Of a stretch of 64,000 bases of DNA, positions 8,317-16,856 are shown in pieces (positions within the stretch are counted from its first letter, which is position 1; each line of letters opens with the position of its first letter). Position numbers and translations under genes: made by a program. The notes under the pieces are model-generated. The model saw nothing but the letters and a program-made list of their open reading frames with translations. It did no database searches and was not told where the DNA came from. This DNA comes from a bacterium. GTDB lineage: Bacteria; Myxococcota_A; Bradymonadia; REDH01. The DNA lies in NCBI GenBank assembly GCA_030427825.1, contig JAUICO010000004.1, positions 1 to 64,000 of the forward strand, given 5' to 3'.

Positions 8317-9365
8317 AGTTCAAGCGAAAGATTCAGCTCGACCGCATCGGCTCGTCCACGGCTCCGGCCCGCGTGGGAAACATCGTTGAGGTGTCGCCTG
8401 AGATCGACTGCCGTGAGGGTGCGGTGATCGCTGCGCGCGCGTTGAGCGAGTCGCAGACCTACGGCAACATCGAGCTGCCGAATGGACGCCTCGCCAAGGT
8501 CGTACAGGGCAACCTGCTCGTAGGTGTGCTCGGCGCGCGCAACGCGCTGCATGGGTACATGGGCTACGCGCCGACCGAACTTGAAGTGGGCGAATCGATT
8601 CATCTGCTCAACATGGGCGGGGTGATGGGCGTTTGCGATGCGCCAAACAAGAGCCTGGGACCACCGATTCAGCTGCAGGTGCTGGGCCAGGTCAGCCGCG
8701 GCGGTAAGCTGCTGAACATCGCAGATTTCGCCATCGATCCCTGCGACACGCTCAACCCCGATGGGCCGCCCTGCGTCCTGATCGTCGGCACCTGCATGAA
8801 CTCCGGCAAGACCTTCGCGGCCGCCGAGATTATCCGAATCTGGAGCCACGCAGGGGTCAAGGTCGCGGCCGGCAAGCTTACCGGCGTCGCGGCCATGCGC
8901 GACCTGCTCGCCATGCAGGACAACGGCGCGGTCGCGACCTGCTCCTTTCTTCAATGTGGCCTGCCCAGCACGGTCACGACGAATGACCTCGGTGCGGTCG
9001 CACGCGCCTGCATCAACAAGCTCGACGAATCGCGCCCCGATGTGATCATGCTGGAGCTCGGCGATGGCATCATCGGCGGCTACAACACCGAGGGGGTTCT
9101 CAACGACCCGCAGGTACAGGCACGTACCGGTGCACGCGTTCTTTGCGCCAATGACCTCGTGGGCGCATGGGGCGGCGTTCAGCGCCTGGAGCCGCGAGGG
9201 CACCGTCCGGACGTGATCAGCGGGCCGGTCACCGACAACGCAGTGGGCACACGATACATTGAAGGCGAGCTGAAGATCATCGCTCGAAACGCGCGGCTGG
9301 ACCCCCGTGGCCTGGCTGCTGCCACCGCCGACGCGGCGGGAATCAAGCTGGAGTTGCCGGAGTGA
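8313..9365 (+). CDS. P-loop NTPase of unknown function embedded in the arginine operon
   Basis: A 350-residue protein that I do not recognise as an arginine enzyme. The ATG at 8313 overlaps the argG stop, so a longer upstream start inside argG is unlikely. An N-terminal beta-rich domain (about residues 1-155, with a KVVQGNLLVGVLGARNALHGYMGYAP stretch split over several strands) is followed by a P-loop domain: Walker A is VLIVGTCMNSGKTFAA (about 160-175). A Walker-B-like DVIMLELGDGIIGGY lies near residue 245, and LCANDLVGAWGG near 280. The C-terminal half recalls the MobB/DUF1611/dethiobiotin-synthetase-like SIMIBI group. Its stop overlaps the argC start, so it is locked into the operon. A role in regulating, transporting or activating an intermediate is speculation. 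Confidence 0.85.
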   Translation: MKFKRKIQLDRIGSSTAPARVGNIVEVSPEIDCREGAVIAARALSESQTYGNIELPNGRLAKVVQGNLLVGVLGARNALHGYMGYAPTELEVGESIHLLNMGGVMGVCDAPNKSLGPPIQLQVLGQVSRGGKLLNIADFAIDPCDTLNPDGPPCVLIVGTCMNSGKTFAAAEIIRIWSHAGVKVAAGKLTGVAAMRDLLAMQDNGAVATCSFLQCGLPSTVTTNDLGAVARACINKLDESRPDVIMLELGDGIIGGYNTEGVLNDPQVQARTGARVLCANDLVGAWGGVQRLEPRGHRPDVISGPVTDNAVGTRYIEGELKIIARNARLDPRGLAAATADAAGIKLELPE

Positions 9366-10399
9366 GCGCGCGCGTCGCCATCCTCGGGGCTACGGGATAT
9401 GGCGGCGGAGAGCTCCTCCGCCTGCTCATCCGGCACCCGAACGTTCGCGTCGTCGCGGCTACCAGCCGCAGCGCAGCCGGCACCCCCGTGTCCCGCGTGC
9501 ACCGCAACCTCGAGGGCGTCACGGACCTGGCCTTCTCGGCGCCCTCGGATGCAGAACTCATGGCGAGCTGCGACGTCATCGTGGGCGCTCTGCCGCACGG
9601 CGCATCGGCAGAGGTTCTCGCGCCCTTCGTGCGACGCGGGATGCCGGTGGTCGACCTCAGCGGTGACTACCGCCTGCGCAGCCTTGAAGACTACCGCACC
9701 TGGTACCGACGCGATCACCCACACCCCGAGCTGATCCCGCGCGCCGTCTACGGATGCCCGGAGCTCTTCGCTGAGGCCATACGCGGCGCGTCGCTGGTAG
9801 CCAGCCCCGGGTGTTTCGCCACCGCAATGAACCTCGCGCTGCTGCCTGCTGCGCGAGCCGGGCTGCTGGCCGGTGGTCGCGCCACAGTCGTTGCGATGAC
9901 CGCGTCTTCAGGCTCGGGCGCAGAGGCCCGAGCCGGCACGCATCACCCCACTCGCGCCGAGACGCTGCGACCGTACAAGGTGCTCTCGCACCAGCATGTG
10001 CCTGAAGTGGTGCAGTGTGTGGGTGACGCCGGCGCTCCGATCGCGGGTATCGACTTTACACCGATCTCTGCGCCGATCGTGCGCGGCATCCTCGCTGTCG
10101 TTCAGGCCCCCCTGAGCGCACCCGCGGACGATGAGGCGCTGGCGACCGTCTACAGCGAATTTTACGCCGACGCGCCCTTCGCACGCGTCGTGAGCCACCG
10201 CGAGCCCGAGTGCCAGTCGATCGCAGGAACGAACTACTTTGAGGTTCGTGCGCGGAGCACAGCAGACGGAAATCTGCACGTTGTGACTGCCATCGACAAC
10301 CTCGTTAAGGGCGGCGCCGGGCAGGCAGTTCAGTCACTGAACCTGATGCTGGGCCTGGACCAGAGCGCAGGGCTCGACTGGCCCGGAACCTGGCCATGA
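9362..10399 (+). CDS. argC: N-acetyl-gamma-glutamyl-phosphate reductase (or N-succinyl equivalent)
   Basis: NADPH-dependent reduction of N-acyl-glutamyl phosphate to the semialdehyde. The Rossmann motif ILGATGYGGGELLRLL opens the 345-residue protein. VVDLSGDYRL and the catalytic cysteine in LVASPGCFATAMNLALLP (about residue 145) are intact, as is FTPISAPIVRGILAVV near the C-terminus. The GTG start at 9362 overlaps the previous stop, and the stop overlaps the next ATG at 10396. If the pathway uses succinylated intermediates (see the transcarbamylase entry), the substrate here would be the N-succinyl form. The sequence alone does not decide this. Confidence 0.95.
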   Translation: MSARVAILGATGYGGGELLRLLIRHPNVRVVAATSRSAAGTPVSRVHRNLEGVTDLAFSAPSDAELMASCDVIVGALPHGASAEVLAPFVRRGMPVVDLSGDYRLRSLEDYRTWYRRDHPHPELIPRAVYGCPELFAEAIRGASLVASPGCFATAMNLALLPAARAGLLAGGRATVVAMTASSGSGAEARAGTHHPTRAETLRPYKVLSHQHVPEVVQCVGDAGAPIAGIDFTPISAPIVRGILAVVQAPLSAPADDEALATVYSEFYADAPFARVVSHREPECQSIAGTNYFEVRARSTADGNLHVVTAIDNLVKGGAGQAVQSLNLMLGLDQSAGLDWPGTWP

Positions 10400-11421
10400 G
10401 CTCGAGACACTATCTGAGCCCGGTGTCGGCGTCCGCCGCCGAGGCGCGGGAGCTCATCGCGCTCGCACGGGAACTCAAGGCCGATCCTTTTCGCGATGAC
10501 CTGAGAAATCGTTCCGCCGGGCTGCTCTTTTTCAACCCGTCGCTGCGCACACGCTCGTCGATGGATCTGGCACTGCGCCAGCTCGGCGGTCACGCGCTGG
10601 CCCTGGATGTCGGTGCAGAGATCTGGAAGCTCGAACACCGTGATGGCCAGGTGATGGACGGGGAGTACGCTGAGCACGTCAAGGACGCGGTTCGCGTACT
10701 GTCGCGCTACTTCGACCTGCTGGCGGTGCGCTCCTTTCCGCAGAGAAAGAGCTATGAGGAAGACCGCGAAGACCCTGTAATCAGCTCCTTCGCGCGCTGG
10801 TCCGAGGTTCCGCTGCTCAACCTTGAGTCGGCGCTCTACCACCCCTGCCAGTCTCTGGCCGACATGCTCACCATCCACGAGCGTCTGGGCGGCAGCGACG
10901 AGAACCGGGGAGTCGCCGGAGAGCCGATCGTGATCTCGTGGGCCTGGCATCCGCGTCAGCTGCCGATGGCGGTGCCAAACAGCATCCTTCTTGAAGCTGC
11001 GAAATTCGGGATGGACGTCCGCCTTGCCCATCCGCCGGGTTGGGAGCTGGACGACGAGGTCATGGGCCGGGCCCGCACCCTGGCGACCGACGCGGGCGGC
11101 AGCGTTACTGTTCACCATGAGCTTGAGCCCGCGCTTGAGGGAGCCCGCGTTGTTTACGCCAAGAGCTGGGGGAGCATCCCCACCTACCTTGACCCCGCGG
11201 CCGAAGAGCGCGCCAAAGCCGGCCTGCGCGACAAGTGGCGCATTCAGATGAAACACATGGATGCCACGGACGACGCCTTTTTCATGCATTGTCTGCCCGT
11301 GCGCCGTGGGGTAGTCGTTGACGCCGATGTACTCGATTCGAATCGCAACGCCGCCTACGACGAGGCAGAGAATCGGCTCCACGTGCAGAAAGCCATTCTG
11401 CTTTCGTTATTGAAGGGCTGA
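10396..11421 (+). CDS. argF': N-acyl-L-ornithine carbamoyltransferase (acetyl- or succinyl-ornithine type)
   Basis: Carbamoylates N-acylornithine rather than ornithine, producing N-acylcitrulline. The carbamoyl-phosphate motif is FFNPSLRTRSS (residues 45-55). HPCQ (149-152), WAWHPRQLPMAVPNS (182-196), AKSWG (255-259) and HCLPVRR (298-304) are diagnostic of the acyl-ornithine branch. By remembered alignment, Xanthomonas AOTCase has Glu92 and a carboxylated Lys302, and Bacteroides SOTCase has Pro90 and a hydrophobic residue at those positions. This protein has Ala92 and Val307, and its IWKLE, PLPxAVPNS-like and FMHCLPVRR contexts read closer to SOTCase. The acyl group is therefore open. There is no ordinary argF in the window. 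The start overlaps the argC stop. Confidence 0.93.
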   Translation: MSSRHYLSPVSASAAEARELIALARELKADPFRDDLRNRSAGLLFFNPSLRTRSSMDLALRQLGGHALALDVGAEIWKLEHRDGQVMDGEYAEHVKDAVRVLSRYFDLLAVRSFPQRKSYEEDREDPVISSFARWSEVPLLNLESALYHPCQSLADMLTIHERLGGSDENRGVAGEPIVISWAWHPRQLPMAVPNSILLEAAKFGMDVRLAHPPGWELDDEVMGRARTLATDAGGSVTVHHELEPALEGARVVYAKSWGSIPTYLDPAAEERAKAGLRDKWRIQMKHMDATDDAFFMHCLPVRRGVVVDADVLDSNRNAAYDEAENRLHVQKAILLSLLKG

Positions 11422-11457
11422 AACAAACATCGGCTCACACACGCAGGAGAGTATCGC

Positions 11458-12330
11458 GTGCAGGACATCACCGTACTTCGACAGGCACTCCCCTATATCA
11501 AGCGCTTTCGCGGCCGCACCTTCGTCGTGAAATTCGGTGGTGAAGCCATCGAAGACCCGCATCTGCTTGAAGAGCTGATCGACGATCTCAGCCTGCTCTA
11601 TCTCGTCGGGATTCGTGTGGTTCTGGTACACGGCGGCGGCAAACAGGCGACGGATCTGGCCGAGAAACTGGGCGTCGAAAACGAGTTCGTCGGCGGCCGC
11701 CGCGTTACCAACGAGGGAACCCTCGAGGTGATGAAGATGGTGCTCAACGGCAAGCTCGGCACGGACATTCTCTCGCTGCTTCGAAAGAAGGATATCAAAG
11801 CGATCAGCCTCTCCGGTGTCGCCGCGGGTGTGATCAATGCCTCCCGCCGACCACCGAAGCAGGTCTCGGGTTCGGACCGCGAAGTCGACTTCGGTCATGT
11901 CGGTGACATCGAAAGCGTCAACACAACGCCGATCGAGATGCTCCTCGACCAGGGCTACATCCCTGTGGTCTCACCGATGGGCTCTGACGAAGAAGGCAAC
12001 GTGTTGAACATCAACGCCGACGTTGCCGCATCGCGTCTGGCGTCCGCGCTCAAGGCCGAGAAGCTCCTTCTCCTCACCGGCGCCCCCGGTGTGATGGAAG
12101 ACATGAAGGACCGCACCACCCTGATCTCGCACCTGAGCGAAGAGCAGGCGCGCGGCGCGATCGCGTCCGGCATCATCGGCGGCGGCATGATCCCCAAGGT
12201 GGAAGAATCTCTGCATGCCCTGCGCAACGGCGTCGGCAGCGTGCACGTGCTGTCGGCGGTCGAGCCCCACCAGCTGCTGCTCGAAGTCTTCACCGAGTCG
12301 GGATGTGGCACCATGATTGAACTCAAATAG
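11458..12330 (+). CDS. argB: N-acetylglutamate kinase (amino acid kinase fold)
   Basis: Phosphorylates the side-chain carboxylate of N-acylglutamate. The protein has 290 residues with FVVKFGGEAIEDP (phosphate-binding lysine), VLVHGGGKQATDLAEKLG, the GGRRVTNEGTLEVMKMVLNGK substrate region, ININADVAASRLASALKAEKLLLLTGAPGVM and the C-terminal GGGMIPKVEESLHAL. The start is a GTG at 11458 preceded by AGGAG about nine bases upstream. The N-terminus lacks a long arginine-sensing helix of the hexameric feedback-inhibited type, although this is only a visual judgement. A 36-base gap separates it from the transcarbamylase, and six bases separate it from the deacylase gene. Confidence 0.95.
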   Translation: MQDITVLRQALPYIKRFRGRTFVVKFGGEAIEDPHLLEELIDDLSLLYLVGIRVVLVHGGGKQATDLAEKLGVENEFVGGRRVTNEGTLEVMKMVLNGKLGTDILSLLRKKDIKAISLSGVAAGVINASRRPPKQVSGSDREVDFGHVGDIESVNTTPIEMLLDQGYIPVVSPMGSDEEGNVLNINADVAASRLASALKAEKLLLLTGAPGVMEDMKDRTTLISHLSEEQARGAIASGIIGGGMIPKVEESLHALRNGVGSVHVLSAVEPHQLLLEVFTESGCGTMIELK

Positions 12331-12336
12331 GGAACC

Positions 12337-13404
12337 ATGCACCTTTCGATCGATTTGTTGCAGCAGCTCGTCCGCTCAGAGTCGGTCAGCGGAAACGAAG
12401 CGGGCAACGTAGAGATTTACGCCGAATTTGCGCGCCGACACGGGCTTGAGCCAGTGGTTGACGGTCGGAATGTTTGGTTTGAGCGGCGCGTCAACGATGG
12501 CCCCGCTATCCTGCTCAACAGCCACATCGACACCGTGAAAGCGGGCCCGACCTGGACGCGGGACCCCTGGGATGGCGCCATCGAAGACGGTCGCCTGCAT
12601 GGGCTTGGTGCGAACGACGCGAAAGGTTCTGTAGCCGCGCAATTCGCTGCCGCCGTCGAGCTGATCGCTCAAGGCTGGGACGGCAACATCGTCGTGTGCG
12701 CGAGCTGCGACGAAGAGACCGGCGGCGAAGGTATGGAGCGTATCGCGACGACTCTGCTCCCGCGCTACGATGCTGCCCTGATCGGCGAACCAAACAACTT
12801 CCTCGTCGCTCGCGGCCAGCGTGGCCTCATCAAGTGCTGGATCAACATCCCCGGACGGCGTGGTCATGCCAGCCGTCCCTGGCAGGGCGACAACGCCATT
12901 CACAAAGTCCCGCGCGTAATCACGGCCCTCGAAGCGCCGCATCTGAATGTGCCCAACCACCTCGACAAAGCGACGGTGCAGGTGACGATGATTGAAGGCG
13001 GCACGCAGAGCAATGTCGTCGCAGACCATTGTTCGCTGACAATCGACTGCCGCACAACGCCCGCCTTCGACAACACGCAGATGATCGCGCACCTTCGCGC
13101 CGCTGCAAATCAGGCGGACGCAGATCTGGACCTGCGCTCCGCCCGCTTTGAGCCCGTCGAAACGCCTGCCGACTCGCACCTCGTTCAGGCTGCGATGCAG
13201 GTCATGGGCGTCGACGAGCCGGCGACATTCCCCAGCGTCTGCGACCTCTTCTGGGTGCGCCATGTGCCCGCACTCGTCATGGGCCCCGGGCAGCCGATAC
13301 GCAGCCACCAGGCCGACGAGTTCATCCTCATCGATGAAGTCACCGAGGGCGTGGAGAACTACAAGTCGATTGTCCGCAACTGGTGGCAGCGGGTGTCGTC
13401 GTGA
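12337..13404 (+). CDS. argE': M20-family N-acyl-citrulline/ornithine deacylase (ArgE/DapE/LysK-like)
   Basis: A dinuclear-zinc amidohydrolase. In this operon it most plausibly removes the acyl group from acylcitrulline before argininosuccinate synthase acts. The metal and catalytic motifs are ILLNSHIDTVKAG (His-x-Asp), GLGANDAKGSVAAQFAA (bridging Asp), the general-base pair in CASCDEETGGEGME, AALIGEPNN, and the late HQADEF metal histidine. A dimerisation lid with GRRGHASRPWQGDNAIH lies in the middle. At 355 residues it is the length of LysK/DapE-like members. Its stop overlaps the GTG start of argH. The specificity (acetyl or succinyl, citrulline or ornithine) is inferred from position. Confidence 0.9.
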   Translation: MHLSIDLLQQLVRSESVSGNEAGNVEIYAEFARRHGLEPVVDGRNVWFERRVNDGPAILLNSHIDTVKAGPTWTRDPWDGAIEDGRLHGLGANDAKGSVAAQFAAAVELIAQGWDGNIVVCASCDEETGGEGMERIATTLLPRYDAALIGEPNNFLVARGQRGLIKCWINIPGRRGHASRPWQGDNAIHKVPRVITALEAPHLNVPNHLDKATVQVTMIEGGTQSNVVADHCSLTIDCRTTPAFDNTQMIAHLRAAANQADADLDLRSARFEPVETPADSHLVQAAMQVMGVDEPATFPSVCDLFWVRHVPALVMGPGQPIRSHQADEFILIDEVTEGVENYKSIVRNWWQRVSS

Positions 13405-14792
13405 GCAAACACGCGTGGGCAGGCCGCTTCTCTGAGAGCCCGGTCGAGGCGCTGGACGCGATCAACAAGTCGATCGGCTTTGATCTCAGGCTGTGGCGCG
13501 AAGACATCGCCGGTTCCCGCGCGCACGCCCGCATGCTCTTCGCTATCGGAATTCTCAGCGACGCGGAACACACACAGCTGTCCGCAGGATTCGACGCGGT
13601 CGAGGCCGAGCTCGCCGAGGGGTCCTTTGTCGTCGACCCCGTTGATGAAGACGTGCATATGGCCGTCGAGCGACGCCTGACGGAGCTGGTCGGCGACCCC
13701 GGTCGAAAGCTGCACACAGGGCGTTCTCGCAATGATCAGGTCGCTACGGACGTACGGCTCTTCGTAGTTGGCGCCTGCGATGACCTGCGTCAGCGCGCGG
13801 CGGTGGTAATCCGCCGCATCGCCGAGCTCGCAGAACAACACGCCGGCGCCCCCCTGCCCGCATACACGCACCTGCAGCGCGGGATGCCGACGACGCTCGG
13901 CCACCACATGCTGGCATGGGCAGAGATGCTCTTGCGTGACCTGGATCGCTTCGCGGACACTCGGCGACGAGCAAACATATCGCCGCTGGGCTCCGGCGCG
14001 TGTGTGGGTTCGAGCATCCCGATTGACCGCGAGCAGACCGCGTCTGCGCTGGGGTTTGATGGCATAACAGCGAACAGCCTGGATGGTGTCAGTGATCGGG
14101 ACTTTGTTCTCGACTTTCTCTACGCAGCCAGCGTGCTGATGACGCACATGAGCAGAATCGGCGAGGAGCTGGTCATCTGGTCGTCAGCGGAGTTCTCATT
14201 CGTTCGCCTTGGCGACGCCGTTACCACCGGCTCGTCGATGATGCCGAACAAGAAGAACCCGGACGGTGCCGAGCTGCTGCGCGGGAAGGCCGGGCGTGTG
14301 TTTGGCGACCTGATGGGACTGCTGGCGACACTCAAGGGCCTGCCGCTGACCTACAACAAGGATATGCAGGAGGACAAAGAGCCCCTCTTTGACGCCTACG
14401 ACACCTCTCGTCTTGCCCTCGATATGTGCGCAGCCATGCTCGCGGATGCTTCGTTCAACGTCGAACGCATGCGAGCCGCATGCACCGGTCACGTAAACGC
14501 AACTGACCTCGCAGAGGCCCTCGTGCGCCGCGGCCTGCCGCTACGCACAGCACACGAGCAGTCCGGTCGCCTGGTCGCACTTGCTGTGGCCCGCGACGTC
14601 GAGATTGAAGAGCTCCCCCTCGACGAAGTGCAGGAGATCGCGCCTCTTGCGGACAAGCAGCTTCTCGCCGAACTGTCCCTGGACAGCATCGTCGCAAACA
14701 AACAGGTGCTCGGCGGTACCAGCCCTGAGCGCGTCCGCGCAGCGGCAGGATCGATGATTGCCAGGCTGAACGCAGCGCTACCGGAAACCTGA
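13401..14792 (+). CDS. argH: Argininosuccinate lyase
   Basis: Splits argininosuccinate to arginine and fumarate, the last step of the pathway. The fumarase-superfamily signature GSSMMPNKKNPDGAELLRGKAGRV (catalytic serine loop) is present near residue 275. Also seen are HTGRSRNDQVATDVRLF, THLQRGMPTTLGHHMLAW and PLGSGACVGSSIPIDRE. The GTG at 13401 is chosen because it overlaps the preceding TGA and yields the standard N-terminus MSKHAWAGRF. An ATG six codons upstream would overlap further. It ends the arginine operon. The genes for N-acylglutamate synthesis (argA/argJ type) and the aminotransferase argD are not in this cluster. Confidence 0.95.
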   Translation: MSKHAWAGRFSESPVEALDAINKSIGFDLRLWREDIAGSRAHARMLFAIGILSDAEHTQLSAGFDAVEAELAEGSFVVDPVDEDVHMAVERRLTELVGDPGRKLHTGRSRNDQVATDVRLFVVGACDDLRQRAAVVIRRIAELAEQHAGAPLPAYTHLQRGMPTTLGHHMLAWAEMLLRDLDRFADTRRRANISPLGSGACVGSSIPIDREQTASALGFDGITANSLDGVSDRDFVLDFLYAASVLMTHMSRIGEELVIWSSAEFSFVRLGDAVTTGSSMMPNKKNPDGAELLRGKAGRVFGDLMGLLATLKGLPLTYNKDMQEDKEPLFDAYDTSRLALDMCAAMLADASFNVERMRAACTGHVNATDLAEALVRRGLPLRTAHEQSGRLVALAVARDVEIEELPLDEVQEIAPLADKQLLAELSLDSIVANKQVLGGTSPERVRAAAGSMIARLNAALPET

Positions 14793-14837
14793 GCGATTCG
14801 GCGCGCCGCGTCTGACGTCGCGCTCAGCGGCTTCGTG

Positions 14838-15515
14838 TCAGAACGCGAATCCTACATGAAACTCCGCCACCGGCGTCAGCCCTTCTGTACCGAAGAGGTC
14901 ACTGGACTCGAAGTCGGGGTCGCGGCTGTACGCGGCGCCAACCGAGGCGCCGACGCTGATGCCCGGTCCGAACACCGCTCGGTACCCGAGGACCCCGCCT
15001 GCGGATAGTGTCCAGTCGTCCAGAAGTGCCTCCGCTTCGAACTTGTTGCTGTGATCGCCATAGACGCGGCCGCCGAGATACCAGCCGGCGACGCCGTTGC
15101 CGTTGAAGTGCAGGTTGGCACCGGCACGTAGACGCAGGCCCCTGGCTTCGGAGTCCTCTTCAAGCCCGAGCTGGTAGTTGGCACCGATCAGGAGTCCGAT
15201 ATGGGGAAACACGACGGTCTCCCAGGTAGCGTTGATGTCAGCGGAGAAGAGACGCACCGGCTCCACATAGATGACGTGTCGCGCGTTGCCGCTGCCACCG
15301 AGGATCTGCCCTGAAGCAGCCGCGGCGGCGACGGCGCCGGACGCAAGCTGCGGACGGCCGGGAGCCGCGGCGGCGTCAAGCTCCACAGGCGTCGGCTCTG
15401 CGATGCCAACGGCGGAATCGTAGGCCTGGTCTGGTGCTGCACCCAGCGCTGTTGAGGCGAATAGCAGGACAACCAGCCCGGTTGTGATGCCCGTTCTCTG
15501 CGATTTTGGATCCAT
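14838..15515 (-). CDS. Exported beta-barrel-like protein of unknown function
   Basis: Unrecognised family, about 225 residues. The N-terminus has a signal peptide (basic start, hydrophobic core LVVLLFASTALGA with cleavage likely after that Ala). A Pro/Ala-rich stretch follows, then alternating beta strands rich in Gly, Tyr and charged turns (GLLIGANYQLGLEEDSEARGL, FNGNGVAGWYLGGRVYGD). It ends in a C-terminal Phe (VGFAF), the pattern of outer-membrane barrels. A strong AGGAG lies at 15528-15532. Four starts are possible behind it: ATG 15527, ATG 15524, GTG 15521 (best spacing) and ATG 15515. The gene is convergent with argH and divergent from the YcgN-like gene. Confidence 0.75.
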   Translation of the reverse strand: MDPKSQRTGITTGLVVLLFASTALGAAPDQAYDSAVGIAEPTPVELDAAAAPGRPQLASGAVAAAAASGQILGGSGNARHVIYVEPVRLFSADINATWETVVFPHIGLLIGANYQLGLEEDSEARGLRLRAGANLHFNGNGVAGWYLGGRVYGDHSNKFEAEALLDDWTLSAGGVLGYRAVFGPGISVGASVGAAYSRDPDFESSDLFGTEGLTPVAEFHVGFAF

Positions 15516-15644
15516 ACTCACCATCATCTCCTGAGTTGCGCGACGGAGGATGGCGAACACGAGCTATTGACGGCGCCCGCGGCCCGGTATTCAACGCCAC
15601 GCCTGATCCTTGTCGTCGCAACGCGCCCTTTGGGGAGAACTTTC

Positions 15645-16124
15645 GTGAGCAGCTCACCCACCGGGGTTCCATACTGGGAGTCGAAATCCCTGGAACAGAT
15701 GTCGACCGAAGAGTGGGAGGCGCTGTGCGATGGCTGCGCGAAGTGTTGCGTGCACAAGCTTCAGGACGAAGACACAGACCGCGTGTACTTCACCACAGTG
15801 GCTTGCGGGCTACTGGACACTGACACCTGTCGCTGCTCGGGCTACGAGATTCGGCAGAAGCTGGTTCCGGAGTGCATGGTTCTCACGCCTGCCGGCGCCC
15901 ACAACATCGAGTGGCTACCGCACTCGTGCGCGTACAGGCGCATCGCAGAGGGTCGCGGCCTGGCGCCCTGGCACCCGCTGATCAGCGGAACGAACACCAG
16001 CGTTCACGACGCAGGTGTGTCGGTGCGTGGGCTTGTTATCTCCGAGCGTTTTGTAGATCTGGCACACATCGAAGAGTACGTGATCGACGAGTTTCCGGAC
16101 GAAGATCAGTCGGCACACAGCTGA
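15645..16124 (+). CDS. YcgN/YkgJ-like cysteine-cluster protein
   Basis: A 159-residue protein with the YcgN/UPF0260 pattern: an N-terminal PYWESKSLEQMSTEEWEALCDGC leading into CDGCAKCCVHKL, then ACGLLDTDTCRCSGYEIRQKLVPEC and LPHSCAYRRIAEGRGLAPWHPLISG. The conserved cysteines suggest metal (Zn or Fe-S) binding. The biochemical role of the family is not established. The GTG at 15645 is preferred over the upstream ATG because a GGGGAGA sequence lies 7-8 bases before it and because the protein then begins where family members begin. It is convergent with the fatty acid hydroxylase gene. Confidence 0.88.
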   Translation: MSSSPTGVPYWESKSLEQMSTEEWEALCDGCAKCCVHKLQDEDTDRVYFTTVACGLLDTDTCRCSGYEIRQKLVPECMVLTPAGAHNIEWLPHSCAYRRIAEGRGLAPWHPLISGTNTSVHDAGVSVRGLVISERFVDLAHIEEYVIDEFPDEDQSAHS

Positions 16125-16148
16125 GGGGGCCCGCCGGGAGGCTGCGGT

Positions 16149-16829
16149 CTAACGCTGCGCGGTGCCGAAGATCAGGTCTGGAAGTGGTGTCAGGGACGCG
16201 TAGTTGCCCGAGCGCATGCTGTGGTGGTGTTTGTCGTGGATCACCGCGATCCTGCCCATGATCTTCATCGGGCCATGGGGGATGTTGATACCTGCGTGGT
16301 TCCACACGTTGTAGGTCGTGTACATCACAAAGATGGGCGCGAAGGTGTAGATGTGGATGCCACCGACCGCCAGAATCGAAGCGGTTAACAGCCCGAGCCC
16401 CATCACAGTCTCGACCGGGTGCAGCAGAAGGCTGTCGATCGACTGTGGATAGTTGGCCGCGTGATGCACGGCATGGACTTTGCGCAGCACACTCCACTCG
16501 TGAAAGAGGAATCGGTGCATGAAGTAGTAGCCGAAGTCGTAGATGAAGATCACGGTCAGAGCCTCGAGGAGGTGTCGCCACCAGGGCACTTCGTGTGTGT
16601 AGAACAGCCATGAGTACAGGCCGAATGTCAGCCCGACGATGCAAACAATCGACACGAGCTGATTCAGGCGAACGATACGGTTCAGTTCATCACCGTCCAT
16701 ACGTCGGTGCGGGTCCGCGCTGATCACATATTCCTGCGCCTTCGGGTCCTTCACCAGCCGGGACAGGTACGCGAAGGAGATCCCGCCGGTCGTGAAACCG
16801 ATTAGCAGTATGATCGCAAGTGTAACCAT
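16149..16829 (-). CDS. Sterol desaturase / fatty acid hydroxylase family membrane enzyme
   Basis: A membrane-bound di-iron oxygenase, 226 residues. The eight-histidine set is visible: HRFLFH (HX4H), HAVHH (HX2HH), a lone WNHAG, and VIHDKHHHS (HX2HH), followed by the usual C-terminal TPLPDLIFGT. Three or more membrane helices lie in the N-terminal 120 residues (LAIILLIGFTTGGISFAYL, LVSIVCIVGLTFGLYSWLFY, and the region before the first His box). The substrate is unknown; a sterol, fatty acid or other lipid is possible. It is the last gene of a three-gene operon, 27 bases after the ferredoxin reductase gene, whose product is the natural electron donor for such an oxygenase. Confidence 0.9.
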   Translation of the reverse strand: MVTLAIILLIGFTTGGISFAYLSRLVKDPKAQEYVISADPHRRMDGDELNRIVRLNQLVSIVCIVGLTFGLYSWLFYTHEVPWWRHLLEALTVIFIYDFGYYFMHRFLFHEWSVLRKVHAVHHAANYPQSIDSLLLHPVETVMGLGLLTASILAVGGIHIYTFAPIFVMYTTYNVWNHAGINIPHGPMKIMGRIAVIHDKHHHSMRSGNYASLTPLPDLIFGTAQR

Positions 16830-16856
16830 TTTCGCCTCCCTATGCGCGGTCCGGTG

